Assembly: GCF_022539505.1 (NCBI RefSeq)
Contig: NC_061509.1
Location: 212,684,254 to 212,748,253, forward strand
Length of the DNA: 64,000 bases
Reading direction: 5' to 3'
Source: Lolium rigidum
Taxonomy: Eukaryota; Streptophyta; Magnoliopsida; Poales; Poaceae
Position 1 is the first letter of the stretch; the number at the start of each line of letters is the position of its first letter. The position numbers and the translations under genes were made by a program. This document shows positions 1 to 12,882 of the stretch, in pieces. A model generated the notes under the pieces. The model was not told the origin of the DNA, ran no database searches, and was given only the letters and a program-made list of their open reading frames with translations.

Positions 1-703
1 ATGGAGGTACCCCATTGTGACACTTGGTTAAAACATGTGTATTGCGATGATCCGGTAGTCCAAGCTAATTAGGACAAGGTGCGGGCACTATTAGTATACT
101 ATGCATGAGGCTTGCAACTTGTAAGATATAATTTACATGATACATGTGCTTTATTACTACCGTTGACAAAATTGTTTCTTGTTTTCAAAATAAAAGCTCT
201 AGCACAAATATAGCAATCGATGCTTTTCCTCTTTGAAGGACTATTCTTTTACTTTTATGTTGAGTCAGTTCACCTATTTCTCTCCACCTCAAAAAGCAAA
301 CACTTGTGTGAACTGTGCATTGATTCCTACATACTTGCATATTGCACTTATTATATTACTCTATGTTGACAATTATCCATGAGATATACATGTTACAAGT
401 TGAAAGCAACCGCTGAAACTTAATCTTCCTTTGTGTTGCTTCAATACCTTTACTTTGAATTATTGCTTTATGAGTTAACTCTTATGCAAGACTTATTGAT
501 GCCTGTCTTGAAAGTGCTATTCATGAAAAGTCATTGCTTTATGATTCACTTGTTTACTCATGTCATTACCATTGTTTTGATCGCTGCATTCATTACATAT
601 GTTTACAAATAGCATGATCAAGGTTATGATGGCATGTCACTCCAGAAATTATCTGTGTTATCGTTTACCTGCTCGGGACGAGCAGAACTAAGCTTGGGGA
701 TGC
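1..703 (+). mobile_element. 3' internal region of Athila-like element A
   Basis: This non-coding stretch matches the 3' internal part of element C (about 51950-52661) and, in reverse complement, of element B (about 10299-11010). It ends in a polypurine tract at 690-703 (core AGCTTGGGGATGC) directly before the LTR, the expected plus-strand priming site of an LTR retrotransposon. The 5' half of the element lies outside the window. No coding frame is visible. Confidence 0.85.
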
Positions 704-2202
704 CGATACGTCTCCGACGTATCGATAATTTCTTATGTTCCATGCCACATTATTGATGATATCTACATGTTTTATACACATTATATGTCATATTTATGCA
801 TTTTCTGGAACTAACCTATTAACAAGATGCCGAAGTGCCAGTTCCTGTTTTCTGCTGTTTTTGGTTCCAGAAATCCTAGTAAGGAAATATTCTCGGAATC
901 GGACGAAATCAAGACCCAGCATCCTATTTTGCCACGAAGCTTCCGGAAGACCGAAGAGGAGTCGAAGTGGGGCCACGAGGCGCCGCCACCATAGGGCGGC
1001 GCGGCCCAGGCCCTGGCCGCGCCGACCTATGGTGTGGGGCCCTCGTGTGGCCCCCCACGTTGCCCTTCCGCCTACTTAAAGCCTCTGTCGCGAAAACCCC
1101 AAGGCGAAAAGCCACGGTACGAGAAACCTTCCAGAGCCGCCGCCATCGCGAAGCCAAGATCTGGGGGATAGGAGTCTCTGTTCCGGCACGCCGCCGGGAC
1201 GGGGAAGTGCCCCCGGAAGGCTCCTCCATCGACACCACCGCCATCTCCATCAACGCTGCTGTCTCCCATGAGGAGGGAGTAGTTCTCCATCGAGGCTCGG
1301 GGCTGTACCGGTAGCTATGTGGTTAATCTCTCTCCTATGTACTTCAATACAATGATCTCATGAGCTGCCTTACATGATTGAGATTCATATGAGTTTTGTA
1401 TCACAATTCATCTATGTGCTACTCTAGTGATGTTATTAAAGTAGTTTTATTCCTCCTGCATGGTGTAAAGGTGACTAGTGTGTGCACCGTGTGGTTCTTG
1501 TCGTAGGCTATGATCATGATCTCTTGTAGATTGTGGAGTTAATTATCATTATGATAGTATTGATGTGATCTATTCCTCCTTCATAGTGTAATGTGGACAG
1601 TGTGTGCGCTATGTTAGTACTTGGTTTAGTTGTGTTGATCTGTCATGCACTCTAAGGTTATTTAAATATGAACATTGAATTGTGGAGCTTGTTAACTCCG
1701 GCATTGAGGGTTCGTGTAATCCTACGCAATGTGTTCATCATCCAACAAGAGAGTGTAGAGTATGCATTTATCTATTCTGTTATGTGATCAATGTTGAGAG
1801 TGTCCACTAGTGAAAGTGTAATCCCTAGGCCTTGTTCCTAAATACTGCTACTACTGCTTGTTTACTATTTTACTGCGTTACTACTGCTACCATATTACCA
1901 CCATCAACTACACGCCAGCAAGCTATTTTCTGGCGCCGTTACTACTGCTCATATTCATTCATACCACCTGTATTTCACTATCTCTTCGCCGAACTAGTGC
2001 ACCTATTAGGTGTGTTGGGGACACAAGAGACTTCTTGCTTTGTGGTCGCAGGGTTGCATGAGAGGGATATCTTTGACCTCTTCCTCCCTGAGTTCGATAA
2101 ACCTTGGGTGATCCACTTAAGGGAAACTTGCTGCTGTTCTACAAACCTCTGCTCTTGGAGGCCCAACACTGTCTACAAGAATAGAAGCACCCGTAGACAT
2201 CA
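704..2202 (+). repeat. 3' LTR of element A (Athila/Sabrina-like)
   Basis: The LTR opens with (C/T)GATACGTCTCC and ends GTAGACATCA, which gives TG...CA termini apart from one substitution at base 1. It is about 1.5 kb and aligns with the LTRs of B (reversed) and C. A TATA-like CCTACTTAAA sits near 1070, after the GC-rich U3. The next five bases, GAACT (2203-2207), match the pre-insertion sequence in the intact Copia LTR near 21790, so element A inserted into the Copia 3' LTR. Apparent ORFs inside this LTR are not genes. Confidence 0.9.
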
Positions 2203-2207
2203 GAACT

Positions 2208-2988
2208 CTCTCCGACCAATAACCAATAGCGGGATCTGGAGATCCATAATGGCTCCCACATATTCAACGATGACTTAGTGATAGAATGAACCATTCACAT
2301 ACGATACCAATTCCCTTTGTCACGCGATATTTTACTTGTCCGAGGTTTGATCATTGGTATCACTCTATACCTTGTTCAACCTCGTCTCCTGACAAGTACT
2401 CTTTACTCGTACCGTGGTATGTGGTCTCTTATGAACTTATTCATATGCTTGCAAGACATTAGACGACATTCCACCGAGAGGGCCCAGAGTATGTCTATCC
2501 GTCATCGGGATGGACAAATCCCACTGTTGATCCATATGCCTCAACTCATACTTTCCGGATACTTAATCCCACCTTTATAACCACTCATTTACGCAGTGTC
2601 GTTTGATGTAATCAAAGTACCTTTCCGGTATAAGTGATTTACATGATCTCATGGTCATAAGGACTAGGTAACTATGTATCGAAAGCTTATAGCAAATAAC
2701 TTAATGACGTGATCTTATGCTACGCTTAATTGGGTGTGTCCATTACATCATTCATATAATGATATAACCTTGTTATTAATAACATCCAATGTTCATGATT
2801 ATGAAACTAATCATCCATTAATCAACAAGCTAGTTAAGAGGCATACTAGGGACTCTTTGTTGTTTACATATCACACATGTATCAATGTTTCGGTTAATAC
2901 AATTATAGCATGGTATATAAACATTTATCATAAACATAAAGATATATAATAACCACTTTATTATTGCCTCTTGGGAATATCTCCAATA
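2208..2988 (-). repeat. Copia 3' LTR, truncated by element A
   Basis: It is near-identical to the corresponding part of the complete LTR at 20813-22574. It runs from the junction with element A to the LTR start, here TATTGG instead of TGTTGG. The U5-side half lies beyond element A, outside the window. Confidence 0.92.
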
Positions 2989-2998
2989 GTCTCCCACT
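2989..2998 (-). other. Copia polypurine tract
   Basis: The minus strand reads AGTGGGAGAC directly before the LTR start. This is the typical plus-strand DNA priming site of BARE-type elements and fixes the inner border of the 3' LTR. Confidence 0.8.
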
Positions 2999-3021
2999 TG
3001 CACTAGAGTCAATAATCTAGA

Positions 3022-5364
3022 TTACATTGTAAGGTACCTAACACCCATGGCATTCTGGTGTTGGTCATGCTTTGCCCTAGGGAGAGCTTTAGTCAACGGA
3101 TCTGCTACATTCAGATCAGTGTGTACTTTGCAAATCTTTACTTCTCCATCTTCGATGTACTCGCGAATCAAATGATAACGCAGCTTGATATGCTTCAGCC
3201 TCTTGTGTGACCTTGGTTCTTGTGCATTGGCGATGGCACCCATGTTGTCACAGTAGATGACTAGTGGGTCCAATGCACTAGGAACCACACCGAGCTCTAC
3301 AATAAACCTCTTCATCCATACCGCTTCTGATGAAGCCTCTGAAGCCGCTATGTACTCCGATTCCGTTGAAGACTTCGCCACCGTGCACTGCTTCGAGCTT
3401 GCCCGGCTTACTACAGCACCATTCAATATAAACACGTACCCGGACCGTGACTTAGAGTCATCGGGATCGGTGTTCCAACTTGCATCGGTGTAACTGGTTA
3501 CAACGAGCTCTTGGTCACCTCCATAACAAAGAAACATATCCTTAGTTCTTTTCAAGTACTTCAGGATATTCTTGACCGCTGTCCAGTGTTCCATTCCTGG
3601 ATCACTTTGATATCTGCTAGTTAGACTAACAGCATGTGCTATATCCGGTCTAGTACATAGCATGGCATACATAATAGAGCCTACTGTCGAGGCATAGGGG
3701 ATCTGACTCATCCTTTCTCTTTCTTCTGCCGTAGCCGGACCTTGAGTCTTACTCAAGACCTTGCTTGGTAACATAGGTAAGAATCCTTTCTTACTTTCGT
3801 CCATTCTAAACTTCTTTAGAATCTTGTCCAGGTATGTACTTTGTGATAGCCCTATTAGACGTCTTGATCTATCTCTATAAATCTTGATGCCTAATATATA
3901 CGATGCTTCACCAAGGTCTTTCATTGAAAAACTATTATTCAAATAACCTTTTACACTGCTTAATAGTTCTATATCATTCCCAATCAGTAATATGTCATCT
4001 ACATATAATATCGGGAATGCTACGGAGCTCCCACTCACTTTCTTGTAAATACAGGCCTCTCCATGACACTCGTATAAACCCGAAGTCTTTGATCACCTTA
4101 TCAAAGCGTCGGTTCCAACTTCTCGATGCTTGCTTCGGTCCATAAATTGAACGCTGAAGTTTGCATACTTTGTCGGCATTTTTAGGATCGACAAAACCTT
4201 TGGGTTGTACCATATACAACTCTTCCTCAATGTCTCCATTAAGGAACGCCGTTTTGACATCCATCTCGCCAAATCTCATAATCGAAAAATGCAGCTATTG
4301 CTAACAAAATCCTCACGGATTTTAGCTTCGCTATAGGTGAGAAAGTCTCATCGTAGTCAACACCTTGAATTTGTCGGAAACCCTTTGCGACAAGTTGAGC
4401 TTTATAGACAGGTAATATTACCATCGGCATCTGTTTTTCTCCCGAAGATCCATTTATTCTCGACTGACCTTGCGGCTATCGGGTAAGTCTACCAAAGTCC
4501 ACACTTTGTTATCATACATGGATCCCATTTCGGATTTCATGGCTTCTTGCCATTTGTTGGAATCTGGGCTCATCATCGCTTCTTCATACGTCGCAGGGTC
4601 TTCATCATTGTTGTCCACAATCATGACATTTAGACAAGGATCATACCAATCAAGAGTGGCACGTTCCCTTGTCGATCTGCGAGGTTCAGTAGCTATCTCG
4701 TTTGAAGTTTCATGATCATTATCATTAGCTTCCTCTGTTGTTGGTGTAGGTGGCACGAGAACAACTTCCGGTACTGTGCTACTCTGATCAACTAGTGAAG
4801 ATTCATCAATCTCATCGAGTTCTACTTTTCTTCCAGTCACTTCTTTAGTGAGAAATTCTTTCTCAAGAAAGGTTCCATTCTTAGCAACAAAGATTTTGCC
4901 TTCGGATTTGTGATAGAAAGTGTACCCTATAGTTTCTTTAGGGTATCCTATGAAGATGCATTTCTCCGCTTTGGGTTCTAGCTTGTCCGGTTGTAACTTT
5001 TTTACATAGGCTTCGCAACCCCAAACTTTTAGGAACGACAGCTTAGGTTTCTTATTAAACCATAATTCATACGGTGTCGTTTCAACGGATTTTGATGGTG
5101 CTCTATTTAAAGTGAATGCGGCTGTCTCTAATGCATAACTCCAAAATGATAAAGGTAAATCAGTAAGAGACATCATAGAACGAACCATATCTAAGAGAGT
5201 TCGATTACGACGTTCGGACACACCGTTTCGTTGAGGTGCTCCCAGCGGTGTCAATTGTGAAAGTATTCCGCATTTCTTTAAATGCATGCCAAACTCATAA
5301 CTCAGATATTCACCTCCGCGGTCAGATCGTAGAAATTTAATCTTCTTGTTACGTTGATTTTCTA
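3022..5364 (-). pseudogene. Copia pol, 3' segment: integrase C half, RT, RNase H
   Basis: From high to low coordinates the frames encode the integrase C-terminal half (about 4454-5364, with PQRNGVSERRNRT and FWSYALETAAF), then the reverse transcriptase (about 3600-4430, with KGFRQIQGVDYDETFSP and the catalytic YVDD at 3994-4005), then RNase H (about 3200-3500, with SYTDASW and STESEYIA). The enzyme would copy element RNA into DNA in cytoplasmic particles. The segment is cut from the upstream half by the solo LTR at 5370-6952. Frameshifts at about 4069-4072 and 4265-4268 each lie on a CTCG (minus strand CGAG) where the family has CAG. Another shift near 4409-4412 also touches a CAG. They may be consensus errors. 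Confidence 0.93.
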
Positions 5365-5369
5365 CTTCA

Positions 5370-6952
5370 TGATACGTCTCCGACGTATCGAAAATTTCTT
5401 ATGTTCCATGCCACATTATTGATGATATCTACATGTTTTATGCATACTTTATGTCATATTTATGCATTTTCCGGCACTAACCTATTAACGAGATGCCGAA
5501 GAGCCAGTTGCTGTTTTTGGTTTCAAAAATCCTAGTAAGGAAATGTTCTCGGAATTGGACGAAATCAACGCCCAGGGGCCTATTTTGCCACGAAGCTTCC
5601 AGAAGACCGAAGAGAAGACGAAGTGGGTCCATGGGGCACCGCCACACTAGGGCGGCGCGGCCAGCATAGGGCCCGCGCGACCCTGTTGTGTGGGGCCCCC
5701 GTGACCCCTCCGAGGCTGCCCTTCCGCCTACATATAGTCTTCGTCGCGAAACCCCCAGTACCGAGAGCCACGATACGGAAAACCTTCCAGAGACGCCGCC
5801 GCCGCCAATCCCATCTCGGGGGATTCGGGAGATCGCCTCCGGCACCCTGCCGGAGAGGGGAATCATCTCCCGGAGGACTCTTCACTGCCATGGTCGCCTC
5901 CGGAGTGATGAGTGAGTAGTTCACCCCTGGACTATGGGTCCATAGCAGTAGCTAGATGGTCGTCTTCTCCTCATGTGCTTCATTGTCGGATCTTGTGAGC
6001 TGCCTAACATGATCAAGATCATCTATCTGTAATGCTATATGTTGTGTTTGTTGGGATCCGATGGATAGAGAATACTATGTTATGTTGATTATCAATCTAT
6101 TACCTATGTGTTGTTTATGATCTTGCATGCTCTCCGTTATTAGTAGAGGCTCGGCCAAGTTTTTGCTCTTAACTCCAAGAGGGAGTATTTATGCTCGATA
6201 GTGGGTTCATGCCTCCATTAAATCTGGGACAATGACAGAAAGTTCTAAGGTTGTGGATGTGCTGTTGCCACTAGGGATAAAACATTGATGCTATGTCCGA
6301 GGATGTAGTTATTGATTACATTACACACCATACTTAATACAATTGTCTCGTTGTTTGCAACTTAATACCGGAAGGGGTTCGGATGATAACCTCGAAGGTG
6401 GACTTTTTAGGCATAGATGCATGCTGGATAGCGGTCTATGTACTTTGTCGTAATGCCCAATTAAATCTCACTATACTCATCATATCATGTATGTGCATGG
6501 TCATGCCCTCTCTATTTGTCAATTGCCCAACTGTAATTTGTTCACCCAACATGCTATTTATCTTATGGGAGAGACACCTCTAGTGAACTGTGGACCCCGG
6601 TCCATTCTTTTACATCGAATACAATCTACTGCAATACTTGTTCTACTGTTCTCTGCAAACAATCATCATCCACACTATACATCTAATCCTTTGTTACAGC
6701 AAGCCGGTGAGATTGAAAACCTCACTGTTTCGTTGGGGCAAAGTACTTTGGTTGTGTTGTGCAGGTTCCACGTTGGCGCCGGAATCCCTGGTGTTGCGCC
6801 GCACTACATCCCGCCGCCATCAACCTTCGACGTGCTTCTTGACTCCTACTGGTTCGATTAAACCTTGGTTTCTTACTGAGGGAAACTTGCTGCTGTACGC
6901 ATCACACCTTCCACTTGGGGTTCCCAACGGGCGTGTGCTTTACGCGTCATCA
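5370..6952 (+). repeat. Solo LTR inserted in Copia integrase
   Basis: A 1,583-bp LTR runs from TGATACGTCTCC to GCGTCATCA with an exact 5-bp target duplication CTTCA (5365-5369 and 6953-6957). No internal region or partner LTR adjoins it, so it is a solo LTR left by LTR-LTR recombination. The first roughly 560 bp resemble the LTRs of A, B and C. The middle differs, and the last 100 bp again share the AGGGAAACTTGCTGCTGT stretch. It is a sister subfamily. It also contains TGGCGCCG at 6774-6781. Confidence 0.93.
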
Positions 6953-6957
6953 CTTCA

Positions 6958-8570
6958 CTTTGGAATTCCTTAAACTTCTCGAAAGTTTTGGATTTATGTT
7001 TCATGAAATAGATATACCCATATCTACTCAGATCATCTGTGAAGGTTAGAACATAACGATAACCACCGCGCGATGCTACACTCATTGGTCCGCATACATC
7101 GGTATGTATGATTTCCAATAAGTCAGTAGCTCTCTCCATAATACCAGAGAATGGAGTCTTAGTCATTTTTCCCATTAGACATGCTTCGCATCTATCAAGT
7201 GACTCAAAGTCAAGTGATTCAAGTAATCCATCGGTATGGAGTTTCTTCATGCGTTTCACTCCAATATGACCAAGACGACGAGTGCCACATATAAGTAGAA
7301 TTATCATTCAGTTTAATTCGCTTAGCATCAATGTTATGTATATGTGTATCACTACTATCGAGATCTAACAGAAATAAGCCATTCTTTTCAGGTGCTCGAC
7401 CATAAAAGATATTATTCATAAAAATAGAACAACCATTATTCTCAGACTTGAATGAATAACCGTCTTGCATTAAACAAGATCCAGATATAATGTTCATGCT
7501 CAACACGGGTACAAAATAACAATTATTGAGGTTTAAAACTAATCCCGAAGGTAGATGTAGAGGAAGTGTGCTGACAGCGATCACATCGACTTTGGATCCA
7601 TTTCCAACGCGCATCGTCACTTCATCCTTTAGTAGTCTTCGTTTATTCTTTAGTTCCTGTTTCGAGGTTACAAATATGAGCAACCGAACCAGTATCAAAT
7701 ACCCAGGTACTAGTACGAGAACCAGTAAGATAAACATCTATAACATGTATATCAGATATACCTTCTTTCTTCTTCTTGACAAGGCCGCTCTTCAGATCCG
7801 CCAAATACTTGGAGCAATTATGCTTCCAGTGTCCCTTCTCCTTGCAGTAATAGCACTCAGCATCAGGCTTAGGGCCAGTCTTAGGTTTCATAGGAGGAGT
7901 GGCAGCTTTCTTGCCACCCTTCTTGAATTTTCCCTTAGACTTGCCCTGTTTCTTGAAACTGGTGGTCTTGTTGACCATCAACACTTGGTGCTCTTTCTTG
8001 ATCTCAATCTCAGCAGATTTCAGCATGGCGAAGAGTTCAGGTAACTCTTTTTTCATGTTCTGCATATTGTAGTTCATCACAAAGTTCTTGTAACTAGGTG
8101 GCGGTGATTGAAGGACACGATTAATCCCCAATCTGTTAGGAATCACTATTCCCAGATCACTGAGTTTCTTCGCATGCCCGGTCATGGCGAGCATGTGCTC
8201 ACTAACGGAGCTGCCTTCTTCCATCATGCAGCTGAAGAAGTGTTTTGATGCTTCATAGCATTCCATGGCCGCATGAGTTTCAAATATAGCTTTCAGCTCA
8301 TTGACCAACTCATGAGGATCGTGGTGCTCAAAACGTTTTTGAAGATCGGCTTCCGGATCGCACAGGATGGCACACTCGAACTTGAGAGTACCGAGTTTTC
8401 CGAGTCTCGTAAACATTCTTTACTTCATCGGTTTCAGTTTCTGCAGGAGGGTCACCTAGCGGTGCATCAAGCACATATTGCAGGCTTCCACCATTGAGGA
8501 AAATCCTCACATGACGGAACCAGTCGGTGAAGTTGCTACCGTTGTTCTTAAGCTTTTTCTTTCTCTAGGA
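6958..8570 (-). pseudogene. Copia gag, protease and integrase N half
   Basis: The main gag body lies at about 7700-8570. It has a CCHC zinc knuckle, CYYCKEKGHWKHNC, at about 7814-7855 that packages element RNA. The aspartic protease DTGS lies at about 7690-7696. The integrase N part has HxxxH/CxxC residues (cysteines near 7181 and 7190) and the first catalytic aspartate in TDVCGP near 7098. The frame breaks at 8375-8378, 7663-7666 and 7279-7282, each on CTCG/CGAG where the conserved family reading calls for CTG/CAG. The first nine codons of gag are on the other side of element B (19583-19610). The solo LTR interrupts the downstream end. Confidence 0.93.
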
Positions 8571-8575
8571 ACTGG

Positions 8576-10298
8576 TGATGTCTACGGGTGCTTCTATTCT
8601 TGTAGACAGTGTTGGGCCTCCAAGAGCAGAGGTTTGTAGAACAGCAGCAAGTTTCCCTTAAGTGGATCACCCAAGGTTTATCGATCTCAGGGAGGAAGAG
8701 GTCAAAGATATCCCTCTCATGCAATCCTGCAACCACAAAGCAAGAAGTCTCTTGTGTCCCCAACACACCTAATAGGTGCACTAGTTCGGCGAAGAGATAG
8801 TGAAATACAGGTGGTATGAATAAGTAGTAGCAACGGCACCAGAAAAGTGCTTTGCCCAGGATAGTAAACAAGCAGTAGTAACGCAGCAATAGTAGTAACG
8901 CAGCGAGTAGTAACGCAATAGAAACAAGTAAACAAGCAGCGATAGCGATATTTAGGAACAAGGCCTAGGGATTAGACTTTCACTAGTGGACACTCTCAAC
9001 ATTGATCACATAACAGAATAGATAAATGCATACTCTACACTCTTGTTGGATGATGAACACATTGCGTAGGATTACGCGAACCCTCAATGCCGGAGTTAAC
9101 AAGCTCCACAATTCAATGTTCATATTTAAGTAACCTTAGAGTGCAAGAAAGATCGACACGACTAAACCAAGTACTAACACAGCATGCACACTGTCACCTT
9201 CACGCCACGTAGGAGGAATAGATCATATCAATACTATCATAGCAATAGTTAACTTCACAATCTACAAGAGATCATGATCATAGCATACGCCAAGTACTAA
9301 CACGGATGCACACACTGTCACCATTACACCGTGCAGGAGGAATAAACTACTTTAATAACACATCACTAGAGTAGCACATAGATAAATTGTGATACAAAAC
9401 ATATTGCAATCATAAAGGGATATAAATAAGCACTTCACTACGCCATTCATAACAGTGAGTAAGTATTCTGTGAAATATAGCCTAAGAGACCCACACGGTG
9501 CACACACTGTCACCTTTACACACGTGGGACAAGGAGTCTCCGGAGATCACATAAGTAAACTCTCTTGACTAGCATAGTGACATCTAGATTACAAGCATCA
9601 TCATATGAATCTCAATCATGTAAGGCAGCTCATGAGATTATTGTATTGAAGCACATAGGAGAGAGAGATGAACCACATAGCTACCGGTACAGCCCCGAGC
9701 CTCGATGGAGAACTACTTCCTCCTCATGGGAGCAGCAGCGGTGATGAAGATGGCGGTGGAGATGGCAGCGGTGTCGATGGAGAAGCCTTCCGGGGCACTT
9801 CCCCGCTCCGGCGGGTGCCGGAACGGAGACTCCTGTCCCCCGGATCTTGGCTTCGCGATGGCGGCGGCTCCGGAAGGTTTTCCGTATCGTGGTTCTTCGT
9901 ATCGGGGTTTTCGCGACGGAGGCTTTAAATAGGCGGAAGGGCAGCCTCGGAGGGGGCTCGGGGGGCCACACCATAGGGCGGCGCGGCCCCCTCCGGCCGC
10001 GCCGGGGTGTGGTGTGGGGCCCCCGGTGGCTTCCCTCCGGCGGCTCTCGAGTGTTCTGGAAGGCTCCGGGAAAAATAGGACCCTGGGTCTTGATTTCGTC
10101 CGATTCCGAGAATATTTCGTTACTAGGATTTCTGAAACCAAAAACAGCAGAAAACAGCAAGTGGCACTTCGGCATCTTGTTAATAGGTTAGTTCCAGAAA
10201 ATGCACGAATATGACATAAAGTGTGCATAAAACATGTAGGTATCATCAATAATATGGCATGGAACATAAGAAATTATCGATACGTCGGAGACGTATCA
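8576..10298 (-). repeat. 3' LTR of element B
   Basis: A 1,723-bp LTR in reverse orientation, from TGATGTCTACGG to GACGTATCA on the plus strand. It pairs with 13790-15146/19239-19582. Outside a microsatellite-like stretch I counted about 18 differences to the main part of the partner; about 13 touch CAG or CTG, several as one-base indels. Confidence 0.92.
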
Positions 10299-12882
10299 AG
10301 CATCCCCAAGCTTAGTTCTGCTCGTCCCGAGCAGGTAAAACGATAACAAAGATAATTTCTGAAGTGACATGCCCTCATAACCTTGATCATACTATTTGTA
10401 AACATATGTAATGAATGCAGCGATCAAAACAATGGTAATGACATGAGTAAACAAGTGAATCATAAAGAAAAGACTTTTCATGAATAGTACTTCAAGACAA
10501 GCATCAATAAGTCTTGCATAAGAGTTAACTCATAAAGCAATAAATCAAAGTAAAGTCATTGAAGCAACACAAAGGAAGATTAAGTTTCAGCGGTTGCTTT
10601 CAACTTGTAACATGTATATCTCATAGATAATTGTCAACATTGAGTAATATAACAAGTACAATATGCAAGTATGTAGGAATCAATGCATAGTTCACACAAG
10701 TGTTTGCTTCTTGAGGTGGAGAGAGATAGGTGAACTGACTCAACATAAAAGTAAAAAGAATGGTCCTTCAAAGAGGAAAGCATCGATTGCTATATTTGTG
10801 CTAGAGCTTTTATTTTAAAAACATGAAACAATTTTGTCAACGGTAGTAATAAAGCATATGAGTTATGTAAATTATATCTTACAAGTTGCAAGTCTCATGC
10901 ATAGTATACTAATAGTGCCCGCACCTTGTCCTAATTAGCTTGGACTACCGGATCTTTGCAATGCACATGTTTTAACCAAGTGTCACAATGGGGTACCTCC
11001 ATGCCGCCTGTACAAAGGTCTAAGGAGAAAGCTCGCATTTTGGATTTCTCGCTTTTGATTATTCTCAACTTAGGCATCCATACCGGGACAACATGGACAA
11101 CGGATAATGGACTCCTCTTTAATGCATAAGCATGTGGCAACAATTATTATTCTCATATGAGATTGAGGATATATGTCCAAAACTGAAACTTCCACCATGA
11201 ATCATGGCTTTAGTTAGCGGCCCAATGTTCTTCTCTAACAATATGCATGCTCCAACCATAAAGGTGGTAGATCTCTCTTACTTCGGACAAGACGGACATG
11301 CATAGCAACTCACATGATATTCAACAAAGAATAGTTGATGGCGTCCCCGAAACATGGTTATCGCACAACAAGCAACTTAATAAGAGATAAAGTGCATAAG
11401 TACATATTCAATACCACAATAGTTTTTAAGCTATTTGTCCCATGAGCTATATATTGCAAAGGTGAATGATGGAATTTTAAAGGTAGCACTCAAGCAATTT
11501 ACTTTGGAATGGCGGATAAATACCATGTAGTAGGTAGGTATGGTGGACACAAATGGCATAGTGGTTGGCTCAAGGATTTGGGATGCATGAGAAGTATTCC
11601 CTCTCGATACAAGGTTTAGGCTAGCAAGGTTATTTGAAACAAACATAAGGATGAACGGTACAGCAAAACTCACATAAAAGACATATTGTAAACATTATAA
11701 GACTCTACACCGTCTTCCTTGTTGTTCAAAACTCAATACTAGAAATTATCTAGACTCTAGAGAAACTAAATATGCAAACCAAATTAGCAAGCTCTAAGTA
11801 TTTCTTCATTAATAGGTGCAAAGTATATGATGCAAGAGCTTAAACATGAGCACAACAATTGCCAAGTATCAAATTATCGAAGACATTTTAGAATTACTAC
11901 ATGTAGCATTTTCCAGTTCCAACCATATAACAATTTAACGAAGAAGAAACTTCGCCATGAATACTATGAGTAGAGCCTAAGGACATATTTGTCCATATGC
12001 TACAGCGGAGCGTGTCTCTCTCCCATAAAGTGAATGCTAGGATCCATTTTATTCAAACAAAACAAAAACAAAAACAAACCGACGCTCCAAGCAAAGTGCA
12101 TAAGATGTGACGGAATAAAAATATAGTTTCAGGGGAGGAACCCGATAATGTTGTCGATGAAGAAGGGGATGCCTTGGGCATCCCCAAGCTTAGACGCTTG
12201 AGTCTTCTTAGAATATGCAGGGGTGAACCACCGGGGCATCCCCAAGCTTAGAGCTTTCACTCTTCTTGATCATAGTATATCATCCTCCTCTCTTGACCCT
12301 TGAAAACTTCCTCCACACCAAACTCGAAACAACTCATTAGAGGGTTAGTGGACAATAAAAATTAACATGTTCAGAGGTGACACAATCATTCTTAACACTT
12401 CTGGACATTGCATAAAGCTACTGGACATTAATGGATCAAAGAAATTCATCCAACATAGCAAAAGAGGCAATGCGAAATAAAAGGCAGAATCTGTCAAAAC
12501 AGAACAGTCCGTAAAGATGGATTTTATTAGGCCACCAGACTTGCTCAAATGAAAATGCTCAAATTGAATGAAAGTTGCGTACATATCTGAGGATCATGCA
12601 TGTAATTTGGCTTAATTTTCTGAGCTACCTACAGGGAGGTAGACCCAGATTCGTGACAACAAAGAAATCTGAAACTGCGCAGTAATCCAAATCTAGTACT
12701 TACTTTACTATCAAAGACTTTACTTGGCACAACAAAACACAAAACTAAGATAAGGAGAGGTTGCTACAGTAGTAAACAACTTCCAAGACACAAATATAAA
12801 TCAAAGTACTGTAGCAAATAACACATGGGTTATCTCCCAAGAAGTTCTTTTCTTTATAGCCATTAAGATGGGCTCAGTAGTT

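Noticed and set aside
794..1314. Overlapping frames of 60-115 codons on both strands in the GC-rich part of LTR A (also at 5477-5924, 9668-10267, 14712-15224, 47680-48273, 52693-53277)
   Set aside because: The same frames recur in every LTR copy, are out of register between copies and have no domains; they are by-products of GC-rich U3 sequence.
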